Assembly: GCF_001591545.1 (NCBI RefSeq)
Contig: NZ_BCVC01000001.1
Span: 744,001 to 808,000, forward strand
From: Lederbergia lenta NBRC 16444
GTDB lineage: Bacteria; Bacillota; Bacilli; Bacillales; Bacillaceae_C
Reading direction: 5' to 3'
DNA: 64,000 nucleotides
Shown: piece after piece, positions 48,237 through 57,466 of the stretch
Numbering within the stretch: the first letter of the stretch is position 1
Layout of the letters: every line of letters starts with the position of its first letter
Made by a program: the position numbers and the translations under genes
Notes under the pieces: model-generated
Told to the model about the DNA's origin: nothing
What the model saw: the letters and a program-made list of their open reading frames with translations, nothing else
Databases searched by the model: none

Positions 48237-49175
48237 ATGAAATGGACTGAAATAAGCATTCATACAACAAATGAGGCAGTGGAACCTATCTCCAATCTTC
48301 TTCATGAAAATGGAGCAAGTGGGGTTGTAATTGAAGATCCAGCTGAATTGTTTAAGGAACGCGAAGATGTATTTGGCGAAATTTACGAATTGAACCCAGC
48401 TGACTATCCCGATGAGGGTGTAGTAATTAAAGCTTATTTGCCTGTCAACAGTTTTATTGTGGATACGATTGATGCGATTAAGCAAGAAATTACGGATCTA
48501 GCAAATTTTAATATAGATATTGGCAATAATCGGGTAACAACGGCAGAAGTAAATGAAGAAGATTGGGCAACTGCATGGAAAAAGTATTATAACCCAGTGA
48601 AAATATCGGAAACTTTTACAATTGTGCCGACATGGGAAGAATATGTGCCAAGTACAAAAGAAGAATTAATAATTGAACTTGATCCAGGTATGGCGTTTGG
48701 GACAGGAACACATCCAACAACTGTAATGTGCATCCAAGCATTAGAGAGGACAGTAAAAAAGGATGACTTTGTTGTAGATGTTGGCACAGGCTCAGGGGTG
48801 TTAAGTATTGCTGCCGCTTTATTGGGAGCGAGCAATGTAACCGCGCTAGATTTAGATGAAGTGGCGGTAAAATCGGCGCAGGAGAACGTAGAATTAAATA
48901 GATTAGCTGAACGAATAACAGTGAAAAAAAGCGATTTACTTCATGGGCTCGATGAGCAAGCTGATGTAGTTGTAGCCAACATTCTAGCAGAAGTTATTAT
49001 GAAATTAACTAAAGACGCTGCAAAAACAGTGAAGAAAAATGGTTATTTTATTACCTCTGGAATTATTCAGCAGAAAAAGCTAGAAGTGAGAGAAGCGATT
49101 GTCGTTGCTGGTTTTGAAGTAGAAGAGACGCTTGTCATGGAAGATTGGGTTGCATTTATAGCAAGAAGGAAATAA
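48237..49175 (+). CDS. prmA: Ribosomal protein L11 methyltransferase
   Basis: PrmA trimethylates ribosomal protein L11. The 312-residue enzyme has an N-terminal substrate-recognition domain ([22 protein letters not shown]). The SAM-binding domain has [14 protein letters not shown] near 143, [19 protein letters not shown] near 178 and [10 protein letters not shown] near 243. ATG 48237 follows TTGGGG by about 8 bases. It is part of the seven-gene dnaK operon. Confidence 0.95.
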   Translation: MKWTEISIHTTNEAVEPISNLLHENGASGVVIEDPAELFKEREDVFGEIYELNPADYPDEGVVIKAYLPVNSFIVDTIDAIKQEITDLANFNIDIGNNRVTTAEVNEEDWATAWKKYYNPVKISETFTIVPTWEEYVPSTKEELIIELDPGMAFGTGTHPTTVMCIQALERTVKKDDFVVDVGTGSGVLSIAAALLGASNVTALDLDEVAVKSAQENVELNRLAERITVKKSDLLHGLDEQADVVVANILAEVIMKLTKDAAKTVKKNGYFITSGIIQQKKLEVREAIVVAGFEVEETLVMEDWVAFIARRK

Positions 49176-49187
49176 TGAGGTGGCATG

Positions 49188-49940
49188 ATGCAACGTTATT
49201 TTATTAATGAACCTTTTGTAAATCAAAAAAGGATAGAAATTACTGGGGATGATTATCACCATATTGTTCGTGTTATGCGAATGAAAATGGGAGATGAAAT
49301 TTTAATTGTCACTAATGATGGAAAAGTCGCGACAGCTAGCATTGAGCAAGTAACAGATGTATCTGTCGAAGCTAGTGTTACCTCTTGGGAAGAAGAATCA
49401 AAAGAATTACCCGTTCAAATTGTTATTGCGAGCGGGCTGCCAAAAGGGGATAAATTGGAATGGATCATTCAAAAGGGAACGGAACTGGGTGCTTCTGAGT
49501 TTGTCCCTTTCATTGCTGGCCGCTCCATTGTAAAATGGGAAGAGAAAAAAGCTGTTAAAAAACTAGAACGTTGGAACAAGATCGCGAAAGAAGCTGCAGA
49601 ACAATCTCACCGGCAAATCCTGCCCTCCGTACATGCGCCGTTGTCTTTCAAAGAACTGATTCAATTAGGCGAGCAATGTGAACGAAAAATAGTTGCTTAT
49701 GAAGAAGTAGCAAAGTATGGCGAGCAAAGCAATTTTGCTGAAGCCTTAAATAAGACCGAACCAGGAAATAAAGTGTTACTTGTGTTCGGGCCTGAAGGCG
49801 GGATGACAGAAAAAGAAGCGAATGAACTACATGCTCATGGGTTTATATTATGCGGTCTTGGTCCAAGGATTTTGAGAACGGAAACGGCGCCTTTATACGC
49901 ATTGGCTGCTATTTCCTACCATTTTGAATTAATGAGGTGA
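49188..49940 (+). CDS. rsmE: 16S rRNA (uracil(1498)-N(3))-methyltransferase RsmE
   Basis: A SPOUT methyltransferase of 250 residues. It has an N-terminal PUA-like domain (MQRYFINEPFVNQKRIEITGDDYHHIVRVMRMK). The C-terminal trefoil knot includes LVFGPEGGMTEKEANE and LGPRILRTETAPLYAL. ATG 49188 is preferred over ATG 49185, which touches the GAGGTGG site. It ends 4 bases before mtaB. Confidence 0.95.
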   Translation: MQRYFINEPFVNQKRIEITGDDYHHIVRVMRMKMGDEILIVTNDGKVATASIEQVTDVSVEASVTSWEEESKELPVQIVIASGLPKGDKLEWIIQKGTELGASEFVPFIAGRSIVKWEEKKAVKKLERWNKIAKEAAEQSHRQILPSVHAPLSFKELIQLGEQCERKIVAYEEVAKYGEQSNFAEALNKTEPGNKVLLVFGPEGGMTEKEANELHAHGFILCGLGPRILRTETAPLYALAAISYHFELMR

Positions 49941-49944
49941 TCTT

Positions 49945-51297
49945 ATGTCTCTTGTTGCATTTCATACATTAGGTTGTAAAGTGAACCATTATGAAACAGA
50001 AGCAATATGGCAATTATTTAAGAATAACGGTTATGATCGAGTGGAATTTGAAGCTAGGGCGGATGTTTATGTAATAAATACTTGTACTGTCACAAATACA
50101 GGTGACAAGAAAAGTCGTCAGGTGATTCGTCGTGCTATCCGGAGTAATCCGGATGCTGTAATATGTGTAACAGGATGTTACGCGCAAACATCTCCAGCAG
50201 AGATTATGGCAATTCCGGGGGTGGATGTAGTTGTCGGCACGCAAGATCGTGTGAAAATGCTCGAGTATATAGAGCAATTCAAGCAGGAAAGACAGCCGAT
50301 TAATGGCGTCGGCAATATTATGAAAAACCGTGTGTATGAAGAACTTGACGTTCCAGCTTTCACGGATCGAACACGCGCCTCTTTGAAAATCCAAGAAGGT
50401 TGCAATAACTTCTGTACATTTTGTATCATTCCTTGGGCTCGAGGCTTAATGCGTTCTCGGGATCCGAAAGAAGTGATTCATCAAGCTCAGCAATTAGTTG
50501 ATGCTGGATACATGGAAATTGTTCTTACTGGTATTCATACAGGTGGATACGGGGAAGATATGAAGGATTATAATTTGGCTGCGCTTCTACGTGATTTAGA
50601 AGAGCAAGTTCATGGATTAAAAAGAATCCGTATTTCGTCCATCGAAGCAAGTCAGTTAACGGACGAAGTAATTGATGTAATCGACAAATCAAACCTTGTC
50701 GTTAGGCATCTGCATATTCCTCTGCAATCTGGTTCTAATACTGTATTGAAAAGAATGCGACGTAAATACACGATGGAATTTTTCGCGGAACGTTTGCAAT
50801 TGCTTAAAAAAGCATTGCCTGGGCTCGCTGTTACATCTGATGTAATTGTTGGGTTTCCAGGTGAGACAGAAGAAGAATTTATGGAAACATACAACTTTAT
50901 TAAAGAACATCAATTTTCTGAGTTACACGTGTTCCCTTACTCCAAACGAACTGGAACGCCTGCAGCGAGGATGACAGATCAGGTAGATGAGAATGTTAAA
51001 AATGACCGTGTGCACCGTCTGATCGCATTGTCTGATCAATTAGCGAAGCAATACGCATCTCGTTTTGAAAATGAAGTGCTAGAAGTTATTCCTGAAGAAG
51101 CATATAAAGAAAATCCAGATAGCGGTTTATACGAAGGTTATACAGATAATTACCTAAAAGTAGTTTTTCCAGCAACAGAAGATATGGTTGGGAAACTTGT
51201 AAAAGTAAAAATTACAAAAGCAGGATATCCTTATAACGAAGGTCAATTTGTCCGGGTGATGGATATCGCACAAGAGCCGAAATCACTAGTTATCTAA
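49945..51297 (+). CDS. mtaB: tRNA (N6-threonylcarbamoyladenosine(37)-C2)-methylthiotransferase MtaB
   Basis: A radical SAM methylthiotransferase converting t6A37 to ms2t6A37 in ANN-decoding tRNAs (B. subtilis YqeV). The 450-residue protein has three N-terminal cluster cysteines (LGCKVNHYE, NTCTVT, VTGCYAQ). The radical SAM motif is CNNFCTFCIIPWARG near residue 152, and a C-terminal TRAM domain follows. GAGGTGATCTT precedes the ATG. It is the last gene of the dnaK operon and a terminator follows. Confidence 0.95.
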   Translation: MSLVAFHTLGCKVNHYETEAIWQLFKNNGYDRVEFEARADVYVINTCTVTNTGDKKSRQVIRRAIRSNPDAVICVTGCYAQTSPAEIMAIPGVDVVVGTQDRVKMLEYIEQFKQERQPINGVGNIMKNRVYEELDVPAFTDRTRASLKIQEGCNNFCTFCIIPWARGLMRSRDPKEVIHQAQQLVDAGYMEIVLTGIHTGGYGEDMKDYNLAALLRDLEEQVHGLKRIRISSIEASQLTDEVIDVIDKSNLVVRHLHIPLQSGSNTVLKRMRRKYTMEFFAERLQLLKKALPGLAVTSDVIVGFPGETEEEFMETYNFIKEHQFSELHVFPYSKRTGTPAARMTDQVDENVKNDRVHRLIALSDQLAKQYASRFENEVLEVIPEEAYKENPDSGLYEGYTDNYLKVVFPATEDMVGKLVKVKITKAGYPYNEGQFVRVMDIAQEPKSLVI

Positions 51298-51342
51298 GAA
51301 TCGTGTAAGCACGTGCACGTAGAAGAATAAATATAGCAAATG

Positions 51343-51377
51343 AGACTGCAGTAACCAATAGCTGCAGTCTTATTTTG
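51343..51377 (+). terminator. Terminator of the dnaK operon
   Basis: AGACTGCAG pairs with CTGCAGTCT around TAACCAATAG and is followed by TATTTT. It closes the unit 45 bases after mtaB. The rest of the 339-base space to deoC holds a promoter and no gene. Confidence 0.8.
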
Positions 51378-51565
51378 CTTAAATTGTATTTTTACATGCG
51401 AAGCAGATGAACCGATAAATCTGGTTCAGTGATTTATAAAATCAGCACAAAAAAATATAAAATATTCCAACGCTTGTAACGGAGCGTAAATGGTCCGTAA
51501 ATAACAGAATAAAGATGTAATTTATGAAAAAGATAACAGCATAGTAACACTTATAAGCATGCTTT

Positions 51566-51593
51566 TTTACTTTATACCTAAGAATGATAAAAT
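51566..51593 (+). promoter_or_regulatory. Putative promoter of deoC
   Basis: TTTACT (51566-51571), 16 bases, TAAAAT (51588-51593) with TGA directly before the -10 as an extended element. It is 43 bases upstream of the deoC start. Confidence 0.5.
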
Positions 51594-51636
51594 ATATATG
51601 TACACATTCATTCGTAAACAGAAGGGAGACTTTTCA

Positions 51637-52308
51637 ATGTCACAAAACATAGCTCGAATGATCGATCATACGTTATTAAAAGCAGATGCAACTCAGGATA
51701 ACATAAAAATATTATGTAAAGAAGCACAAGAGTATCATTTTGCTTCTGTTTGCGTTAATCCAACTTGGGTTGAGTATGCGAGTAGTTTATTAAAAGAAAC
51801 AGATGTAAAAATATGTACGGTGATCGGTTTTCCGTTAGGGGCTAATACACCGGAAACAAAAGCTTTTGAAACGAAAAATGCCATTGAGAATGGTGCACAT
51901 GAAATTGATATGGTATTAAATATTGGTGCTTTAAAAAGCGGTAACGAAGAACTAGCCAAGAGAGACATTACTGCTGTTTGTGCAGCTGCAAAAGGTAAAG
52001 CGCTAGTAAAAGTTATTATTGAAACATGTCTTTTAACGGATGAAGAAAAAAGACAAGCCTGCAAATTTGCAAAGGAAGCAGGTGCTGACTTTGTAAAAAC
52101 ATCAACTGGATTTTCAACTGGTGGCGCAACGATTGAAGATGTTGCTCTAATGCGAAAAACAGTAGGGCAAGATCTAGGTGTGAAGGCATCCGGAGGAGTT
52201 CGCAACCTTGAAGATGTAGAAAAAATGATTGAAGCTGGTGCAACAAGAATCGGCGCAAGCTCTGGTGTGGCAATTGTACAAGGCTTAGCTGGAGAAACTG
52301 ATTATTGA
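51637..52308 (+). CDS. deoC: Deoxyribose-phosphate aldolase
   Basis: A class I aldolase cleaving 2-deoxyribose-5-phosphate to acetaldehyde and glyceraldehyde-3-phosphate in nucleoside catabolism. The 223-residue TIM barrel has [11 protein letters not shown] at the N-terminus. The Schiff-base lysine lies in [11 protein letters not shown] near 151, with a second lysine in [14 protein letters not shown] near 180. ATG 51637 follows AAGGGAGA. A 26-residue upstream extension is rejected. It is a single-gene unit, not among pdp or nucleoside transport genes, and is an addition relative to B. subtilis at this place. Confidence 0.95.
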   Translation: MSQNIARMIDHTLLKADATQDNIKILCKEAQEYHFASVCVNPTWVEYASSLLKETDVKICTVIGFPLGANTPETKAFETKNAIENGAHEIDMVLNIGALKSGNEELAKRDITAVCAAAKGKALVKVIIETCLLTDEEKRQACKFAKEAGADFVKTSTGFSTGGATIEDVALMRKTVGQDLGVKASGGVRNLEDVEKMIEAGATRIGASSGVAIVQGLAGETDY

Positions 52309-52318
52309 TCATAAAGGC

Positions 52319-53248
52319 TCATGGTATCTTTTTGCCGTGAATGATCATAATAAATTTCCCGAATTGATTAGCGAATGGTAGCACGATTAAGGAACAAGTA
52401 ACATTAAATAGCACACTAGCATGTGCAAGCTGAATATCAGGAGAAGTCGTAAGTAAACTGCTTATATTTGATAGGGCTGGAATGAGAGGCAAAAACAATA
52501 AAGCTCCGCCTATATTAAGCCACATATGAGCATATGCCGTGAGTCGAGCTTCGCGCCCAGCTCCGATGCCAGCAAGAAGAGCAGTAGTACAAGTACCAAT
52601 GTTTGAACCGAGCATGATTGCGATGCCTGTTTCAAATGGAAACAGCCCTGCTGCAAGAAAGCTCATGGCAATGCCTGTCATTACAGTGCTCGATTGAATG
52701 AGACCTGTAAGAATAATTCCAGTACTAAAAGCGATCAATGCATTGTTACTCATTAAAAGAATAAGATTTTGTATATAGTCGATTTCTGCTAGGGGGCCTG
52801 ACAACCATTCAAAGCCATTCATGGCCGCAAAAATAATGCCTATACCAAGTAAGATGAAACCACTACTTTTTACTTTAGCTCCTCGAAGAAACTGCATTAT
52901 AGTACCAGTTATGAGTAGCGGTATTATAATATTTGACATATCAAAAGATAGAAATTCGAGGGTAACAGTTGTCCCAATATTTGTCCCGAGAATAATACCT
53001 ATCGTTTGTGGGAAGGACAGGATACGAGTTGCGACCAGTCCTACAGCAATCACGGTTACAGCTGAACTACTTTGAAGAATTATGGTCATTATAATGCCTG
53101 CGAATAGTCCTTTTATGGGTGTCCCTGTTATTTCGCGAAGCCAATTTTCCATCGCACTGCCTGATAAATTATATAAGCCAATTCTCATCCATGTCATACC
53201 TAGCAAAAAGCAAGCCGCTAAAACGATAAAAAATAATATATATAGCAT
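52319..53248 (-). CDS. yqeW: Na/Pi cotransporter family protein YqeW
   Basis: A 309-residue polytopic membrane protein of the NptA/PNaS family with about eight membrane segments. It shows the two inverted family repeats marked by TIILQSSSAVTVIAVG near 56 and GLIQSSTVMTGIAMS near 180, plus GTNIGTT and GSNIGTC. It probably takes up phosphate with sodium, or acts as a related anion transporter. ATG 53248 follows GAGGTGA. It is convergent with deoC, 10 bases apart; no PhoU domain is attached. Confidence 0.85.
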   Translation of the reverse strand: MLYILFFIVLAACFLLGMTWMRIGLYNLSGSAMENWLREITGTPIKGLFAGIIMTIILQSSSAVTVIAVGLVATRILSFPQTIGIILGTNIGTTVTLEFLSFDMSNIIIPLLITGTIMQFLRGAKVKSSGFILLGIGIIFAAMNGFEWLSGPLAEIDYIQNLILLMSNNALIAFSTGIILTGLIQSSTVMTGIAMSFLAAGLFPFETGIAIMLGSNIGTCTTALLAGIGAGREARLTAYAHMWLNIGGALLFLPLIPALSNISSLLTTSPDIQLAHASVLFNVTCSLIVLPFANQFGKFIMIIHGKKIP

Positions 53249-53333
53249 GTCCTTCACCTCAGTAAATCATATGAATTTTAGTCATTAGACATGCAGAATA
53301 TAAGAAAATCTCTTGTTCTTGCAATAAAGATTG

Positions 53334-53362
53334 TTGACCTGCTAATAGGCTTATATTATAAT
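53334..53362 (+). promoter_or_regulatory. SigA promoter of rpsU-yqeY
   Basis: TTGACC (53334-53339), 17 bases, TATAAT (53357-53362). It is a near-consensus strong promoter, fitting a ribosomal protein gene. Confidence 0.88.
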
Positions 53363-53427
53363 TGCAAAGTACATGGGTTTCCATGTATGAACATGTTATC
53401 GCTATGTTCGGAGGGAGGGAAAGAGAG

Positions 53428-53601
53428 ATGTCAAAAACTGTCGTTCGAAAAAACGAATCACTTGAAGATGCTCTTCGCCGCTTCAAACGTACTGTATCCA
53501 AAAGTGGAACAATACAAGAAATTAGAAAGCGCGAGTTTTATGAAAAACCGAGTGTGAAACGTAAAAAGAAATCTGAAGCTGCTAGAAAGCGCAAGTTCTA
53601 A
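53428..53601 (+). CDS. rpsU: 30S ribosomal protein S21
   Basis: A 57-residue basic ribosomal protein. [27 protein letters not shown] starts it and [12 protein letters not shown] ends it. ATG 53428 lies behind GGAGGGAGGG; the longer reading frame from 53362 begins inside the promoter and is rejected. It is followed 14 bases later by yqeY. Confidence 0.97.
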   Translation: MSKTVVRKNESLEDALRRFKRTVSKSGTIQEIRKREFYEKPSVKRKKKSEAARKRKF

Positions 53602-53615
53602 AAGAGGGTGCACAA

Positions 53616-54062
53616 ATGAGTCTTCTTGAGCGTTTAAATGAAGATATGAAATATGCGATGAAAAACAAAGAAAAAGAAAAGCTCTCTGTCGTTCGAATGT
53701 TAAAAGCAGCCATGCAAAATGAATCTATTAAGCTTGGCAAGCAAGTTTTATCGGAAGAAGATGAGTTGACAGTCCTTTCTCGCGAAGTAAAGCAACGCAA
53801 AGACTCCCTCCAGGAATTTGAAAACGCAGGTCGTGAAGATCTTGTTCATAAAATTCAAACTGAACTTGCTTATGTAGATTATTATTTACCTAATCAAATT
53901 ACTGAGGCAGAAGTGGAAGCTGTAGTCCTCGAGACAATTGCAGAAACTGGAGCATCAACAAAAATTGATATGGGAAAAGTGATGACTGTACTAATGCCGA
54001 AAGTTAAAGGCAAGGCAGACGGATCTCTAGTAAGTAGCCTTGTACAAAGGCATCTATCATAA
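53616..54062 (+). CDS. yqeY: GatB/YqeY domain-containing protein
   Basis: A 148-residue protein related to the tRNA-binding tail of the amidotransferase GatB. It has [38 protein letters not shown] and the end [31 protein letters not shown]. It may bind tRNA, but its role is not established. It is co-transcribed with rpsU as in B. subtilis and ends at a terminator. Confidence 0.93.
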   Translation: MSLLERLNEDMKYAMKNKEKEKLSVVRMLKAAMQNESIKLGKQVLSEEDELTVLSREVKQRKDSLQEFENAGREDLVHKIQTELAYVDYYLPNQITEAEVEAVVLETIAETGASTKIDMGKVMTVLMPKVKGKADGSLVSSLVQRHLS

Positions 54063-54074
54063 TTAGCAGTTAAC

Positions 54075-54106
54075 AAGCCGGTAAGCACACGCTTATCGGC
54101 TTTTTC
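54075..54106 (+). terminator. Terminator after yqeY
   Basis: AAGCCGGTAAGC pairs with GCTTATCGGCTT around ACAC, followed by TTT. Confidence 0.9.
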
Positions 54107-54183
54107 ACATTTATAAATGAAGAGTAATAATGAGTGTTTTAGATGGAAATCAGCTATAATAATGTTAATGTATCAAAATTAAT

Positions 54184-54209
54184 TGAAACCTTTACATCTT
54201 TTGAACGTA
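54184..54209 (+). promoter_or_regulatory. SigW-type ECF promoter of yqeZ-floA
   Basis: TGAAAC (54184-54189), exactly 16 bases, CGTA (54206-54209). This is the SigW consensus, and the same operon is SigW-controlled in B. subtilis. It lies 37 bases before yqeZ. Confidence 0.88.
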
Positions 54210-54246
54210 ATACTAATACATATATTTCGAGAGAGGAGGGGGTCGA

Positions 54247-55548
54247 ATGAGAAAACTATTGGTTGTCATCTGTATACTCGCAGCAGGCTTAATATCCTTG
54301 TTGCCGGTTCAAGCTAGTGGTGATGAAGCTAATGTATATGTAATACCGATTAAAGATGATGTTGAAAAAGGATTGAATGCATATCTTGATAGGGCAATAA
54401 GAACTGCAGAGGAAAATAATGCTGATTTAATTATATTCGATATGAATACGCCAGGTGGTGCAGTAGATGCAGCACGAGATATTGGAAACCGCATTACTAA
54501 AACTGATGTGAAAACTGTCACATTTGTTAACTCTTGGGCTATTTCTGCAGGCTCGTATATTGCTTTGCACACAGATGAGATTTATATGACTCCTAATGCT
54601 GTTATGGGCGCGTCTGCAGTTATTAACCAACAAGGGAACACTGCTGGTGAAAAAGCAGAAAGTATGTGGCTTGCAGCAATGGAGGCTGCTGCGAAGCAAA
54701 GTGGCCGTGATCCTGATATTGCTAAAGCAATGGCAAAAGGCGATATAGATTTACCGGAATTGAAAGCAAAGGGAGATTTATTAACATTAAGTTCTGATCA
54801 GGCTTTAAAAGTAGGATATTCAGAAGGTACTGTAAAGAATATGGACGAATTGCTCGAAAGGCTTGGATACCCTGATGCTAATTTTCAAACTGTTAAATCA
54901 ACATTTGCGGAATCATTCGCAAGACTTATCACCAACCCAGTCGTGGTTCCAATCCTATTATCCATTGCAAGTCTTGGTCTAGTATTAGAATTATATTCCC
55001 CAGGATTTGGTTTGCCAGGTGGAATGGGAATTAGTGCACTGCTTCTATTCTTTTATGGACATTATGCTGCAGGTCTAGCAGGATACGAATCAATGATTCT
55101 GTTCATTCTCGGGGTTATTCTTATTGTAGCAGAGTTTTTTCTCCCAGGAGGAATTGCCGGGCTTCTTGGGGTGGTGGCAGTCATCGGCAGTATATTAATG
55201 GCTGGTGGAAATGTAGTCCATATGGCAATTTCTATCATTATCGCCTTATTTTTAGCTTCGGTATCAATCATTATAATGGTAAAGGTGTTTGGTAAACGTA
55301 TGAATATATTCAAACGACTCATTTTAACTGATTCAACAAGCACAGAAAGTGGCTATGTTTCAAATGTCAATCGACTAGAGTTGATTGGGCGTGAAGGAAT
55401 TACAGTGACAGCTCTTAGGCCATCTGGTACAGTTAACGTAGACGATGAACGACTTGATGTTGTAGCAGAAGGTGGTTTTATTGAAAAAGATATAGCAGTT
55501 AAAGTTGTAAAGGTAGAAGGCTCTCGCATTGTTGTTCGCGAAATATAA
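54247..55548 (+). CDS. yqeZ: NfeD-family membrane serine protease YqeZ
   Basis: A 433-residue membrane protein. It has a signal peptide (about 1-23), then an extracytoplasmic ClpP-like protease domain (about 28-225) with FDMNTPGGAVDAA and the serine nucleophile in SWAISAGSYIALHTDEIYM. Four to five membrane helices (about 235-345) and a C-terminal NfeD OB-fold domain follow. It works with the flotillin FloA in membrane-domain organisation and envelope defence. GAGAGGAGGGGG precedes the ATG. Upstream is a perfect SigW promoter. Confidence 0.92.
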   Translation: MRKLLVVICILAAGLISLLPVQASGDEANVYVIPIKDDVEKGLNAYLDRAIRTAEENNADLIIFDMNTPGGAVDAARDIGNRITKTDVKTVTFVNSWAISAGSYIALHTDEIYMTPNAVMGASAVINQQGNTAGEKAESMWLAAMEAAAKQSGRDPDIAKAMAKGDIDLPELKAKGDLLTLSSDQALKVGYSEGTVKNMDELLERLGYPDANFQTVKSTFAESFARLITNPVVVPILLSIASLGLVLELYSPGFGLPGGMGISALLLFFYGHYAAGLAGYESMILFILGVILIVAEFFLPGGIAGLLGVVAVIGSILMAGGNVVHMAISIIIALFLASVSIIIMVKVFGKRMNIFKRLILTDSTSTESGYVSNVNRLELIGREGITVTALRPSGTVNVDDERLDVVAEGGFIEKDIAVKVVKVEGSRIVVREI

Positions 55549-55581
55549 TAGATTTGCCTTGATATAAAGGAGGAAATGAGT

Positions 55582-56580
55582 ATGGTTATAGGTCCGGAAA
55601 CAGTTTTTTTATTAGTAGCAATTGTAATTGGCATTATTGTCCTAGCGGTACTATTTACATTTGTACCAGTTGGACTGTGGATTTCTGCGATTTCAGCAGG
55701 TGTTAGAGTGGGGATATTTTCCCTGATTGGAATGAGATTAAGAAGAGTTATTCCTAATCGTGTGATCAACCCACTTATTAAAGCGCATAAAGCTGGAATT
55801 AATGTTTCAACCCCTCAATTGGAAAGTCATTATTTAGCAGGTGGTAATGTAGACAGGGTTGTCAATGCGCTTATTGCGGCTCAACGTGCGAATATTGCAT
55901 TAACATTTGAACGTGCAGCTGCTATTGACCTTGCAGGTCGTGATGTGCTTGAAGCTGTTCAAATGAGTGTTAACCCTAAGGTTATTGAAACACCGTTTAT
56001 CGCAGGTGTGGCAATGGATGGGATTGAAGTGAAAGCAAAAGCACGAATCACAGTTCGGGCTAACATTGAACGTCTTGTCGGTGGTGCTGGAGAAGACACA
56101 GTCATCGCGCGTGTAGGTGAAGGGGTCATTTCAACGATCGGTTCTAGTGATACACACAAAAAAGTACTTGAGAACCCAGATTCTATCTCCCGCACAGTCC
56201 TGTCGAAAGGACTTGATGCTGGTACAGCTTTCGAAATTCTCTCGATCGATATTGCAGATGTGGACATCGGTAAAAACATTGGGGCTCAATTGCAAACAGA
56301 TCAAGCGGAAGCAGATAAGAAGATTGCTCAAGCAAAAGCAGAAGAAAGAAGAGCAATGGCTGTTGCTAATGAGCAGGAGATGAAGGCGAAAGTAGAAGAA
56401 ATGAGAGCAAAAGTGGTTGAAGCGGAAGCGGAAGTACCACAAGCGATGGCAGAAGCATTAAAAGCAGGAAATTTAGGTGTAATGGACTATTTCTCTTTAC
56501 AAAATATTGATGCTGATACAGATATGCGCGATTCCATTGGTCGTATGACAAAAACGGATAAAGACAATAAATTAGAGTAA
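55582..56580 (+). CDS. floA: Flotillin-like protein FloA
   Basis: FloA organises functional membrane microdomains and membrane fluidity. The 332-residue protein has an N-terminal membrane hairpin (about 3-28), then the SPFH-like region with [24 protein letters not shown] long coiled-coil flotillin segment (about 235-295) is rich in Ala, Glu and Lys. ATG 55582 is 8 bases after AAAGGAGG; ATG 55576 is too close. It is co-transcribed with yqeZ under SigW. Confidence 0.95.
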   Translation: MVIGPETVFLLVAIVIGIIVLAVLFTFVPVGLWISAISAGVRVGIFSLIGMRLRRVIPNRVINPLIKAHKAGINVSTPQLESHYLAGGNVDRVVNALIAAQRANIALTFERAAAIDLAGRDVLEAVQMSVNPKVIETPFIAGVAMDGIEVKAKARITVRANIERLVGGAGEDTVIARVGEGVISTIGSSDTHKKVLENPDSISRTVLSKGLDAGTAFEILSIDIADVDIGKNIGAQLQTDQAEADKKIAQAKAEERRAMAVANEQEMKAKVEEMRAKVVEAEAEVPQAMAEALKAGNLGVMDYFSLQNIDADTDMRDSIGRMTKTDKDNKLE

Positions 56581-56614
56581 AAATTTATTTAAGCGAAGAA
56601 AGGGGGTAACTCCT

Positions 56615-57097
56615 TTGGAACAATTTTTACTGTTTCTTATCATTGGAATTATAAGCTTGGTTCTTAATAGGAAGAAAGAAAAACCTTCAGAACAGCAGCA
56701 ACGTCCGGTACAAAGAAAGCAGACGGCTCAACCGGTGCATAGGCACGAAGAACAGCGTAGAGATATTGCTCGTTCACCTGTGGCTCCTGTAACACAAGCT
56801 GAGCCTACTCCATCTAAAAGATTGGAGGAAGTGGCAGAGGCCATGTTTACTAAAGCAAAACCGAAAATTAAAAGTAAACAGGAAGAAATGACACTACAAA
56901 TGGAAGAATTGAAGAAGAAAGAAGAAGCCCATCGTTTAAAAGTTGCGCAGGTTCAAGTAGTTCATTCAAGTAATTTGGATGAAAAACGAAAAGAAGGTAT
57001 GTCAGCTTTCCAATCTAAGGATATTTTAAATGGAATTATAATGGCAGAGGTTTTAGGAGCTCCACGTTCCAAGAAACCATATCGTCGAAGATATTAA
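56615..57097 (+). CDS. Membrane-anchored coiled-coil protein downstream of floA
   Basis: A 160-residue protein that starts at TTG 56615 behind AAAGGGGGT. One hydrophobic helix (about 3-18, FLLFLIIGIISLVLN) is followed by a basic, glutamine-rich, probably disordered region and a coiled coil near 85-115. The end, KDILNGIIMAEVLGAPRSKKPYRRRY, looks conserved. It occupies the place of yqfB, the third gene of the B. subtilis SigW operon, but I cannot confirm homology. Function unknown. Confidence 0.65.
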   Translation: MEQFLLFLIIGIISLVLNRKKEKPSEQQQRPVQRKQTAQPVHRHEEQRRDIARSPVAPVTQAEPTPSKRLEEVAEAMFTKAKPKIKSKQEEMTLQMEELKKKEEAHRLKVAQVQVVHSSNLDEKRKEGMSAFQSKDILNGIIMAEVLGAPRSKKPYRRRY

Positions 57098-57169
57098 GCT
57101 AATATGTAAATATATGTGATGAAACCCTCTTTCCCCTCATACATATGAGAGGAAAGGGGGTTCTTTTTT

Positions 57170-57454
57170 ATGGCCAAAAAGTGGACTCATCGCTTGCGAA
57201 AATGGGTGACAACAAGAATGGACCTTCCTGAGGACGTCATGATGGATTTACCACGGGTGACAATGGTCGGTCAACTGCATATTTATATAGAAAATCACAA
57301 AGGCCTCCTTACCTTTACTGATAGTGAGCTGCGGCTGTTGCTAAAACAAGGGCAGTTGCTTATTAAAGGTGATTCATTCGTAATTAAAACGATTCTGCCA
57401 GAAGAATTATTATTGGAAGGAAAAATAGAAGAAGTTCTTTATTTAAATGAATAG
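57170..57454 (+). CDS. yqfC: Sporulation protein YqfC
   Basis: A 94-residue YabP/YqfC family protein made in the mother cell under SigE in B. subtilis. It reads DLPEDVMMDLPRVTMVGQLHIYIENHKGLLTF, then LRLLLKQGQLLIKG and the conserved tail LPEELLLEGKIEEVLYLNE. GAGGAAAGGGGG precedes ATG 57170. CATACATA at 57138-57145 resembles a SigE -10, but no good -35 is at the right distance. It pairs with yqfD. Confidence 0.93.
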   Translation: MAKKWTHRLRKWVTTRMDLPEDVMMDLPRVTMVGQLHIYIENHKGLLTFTDSELRLLLKQGQLLIKGDSFVIKTILPEELLLEGKIEEVLYLNE

Positions 57455-57466
57455 GAGATGAGTCGG

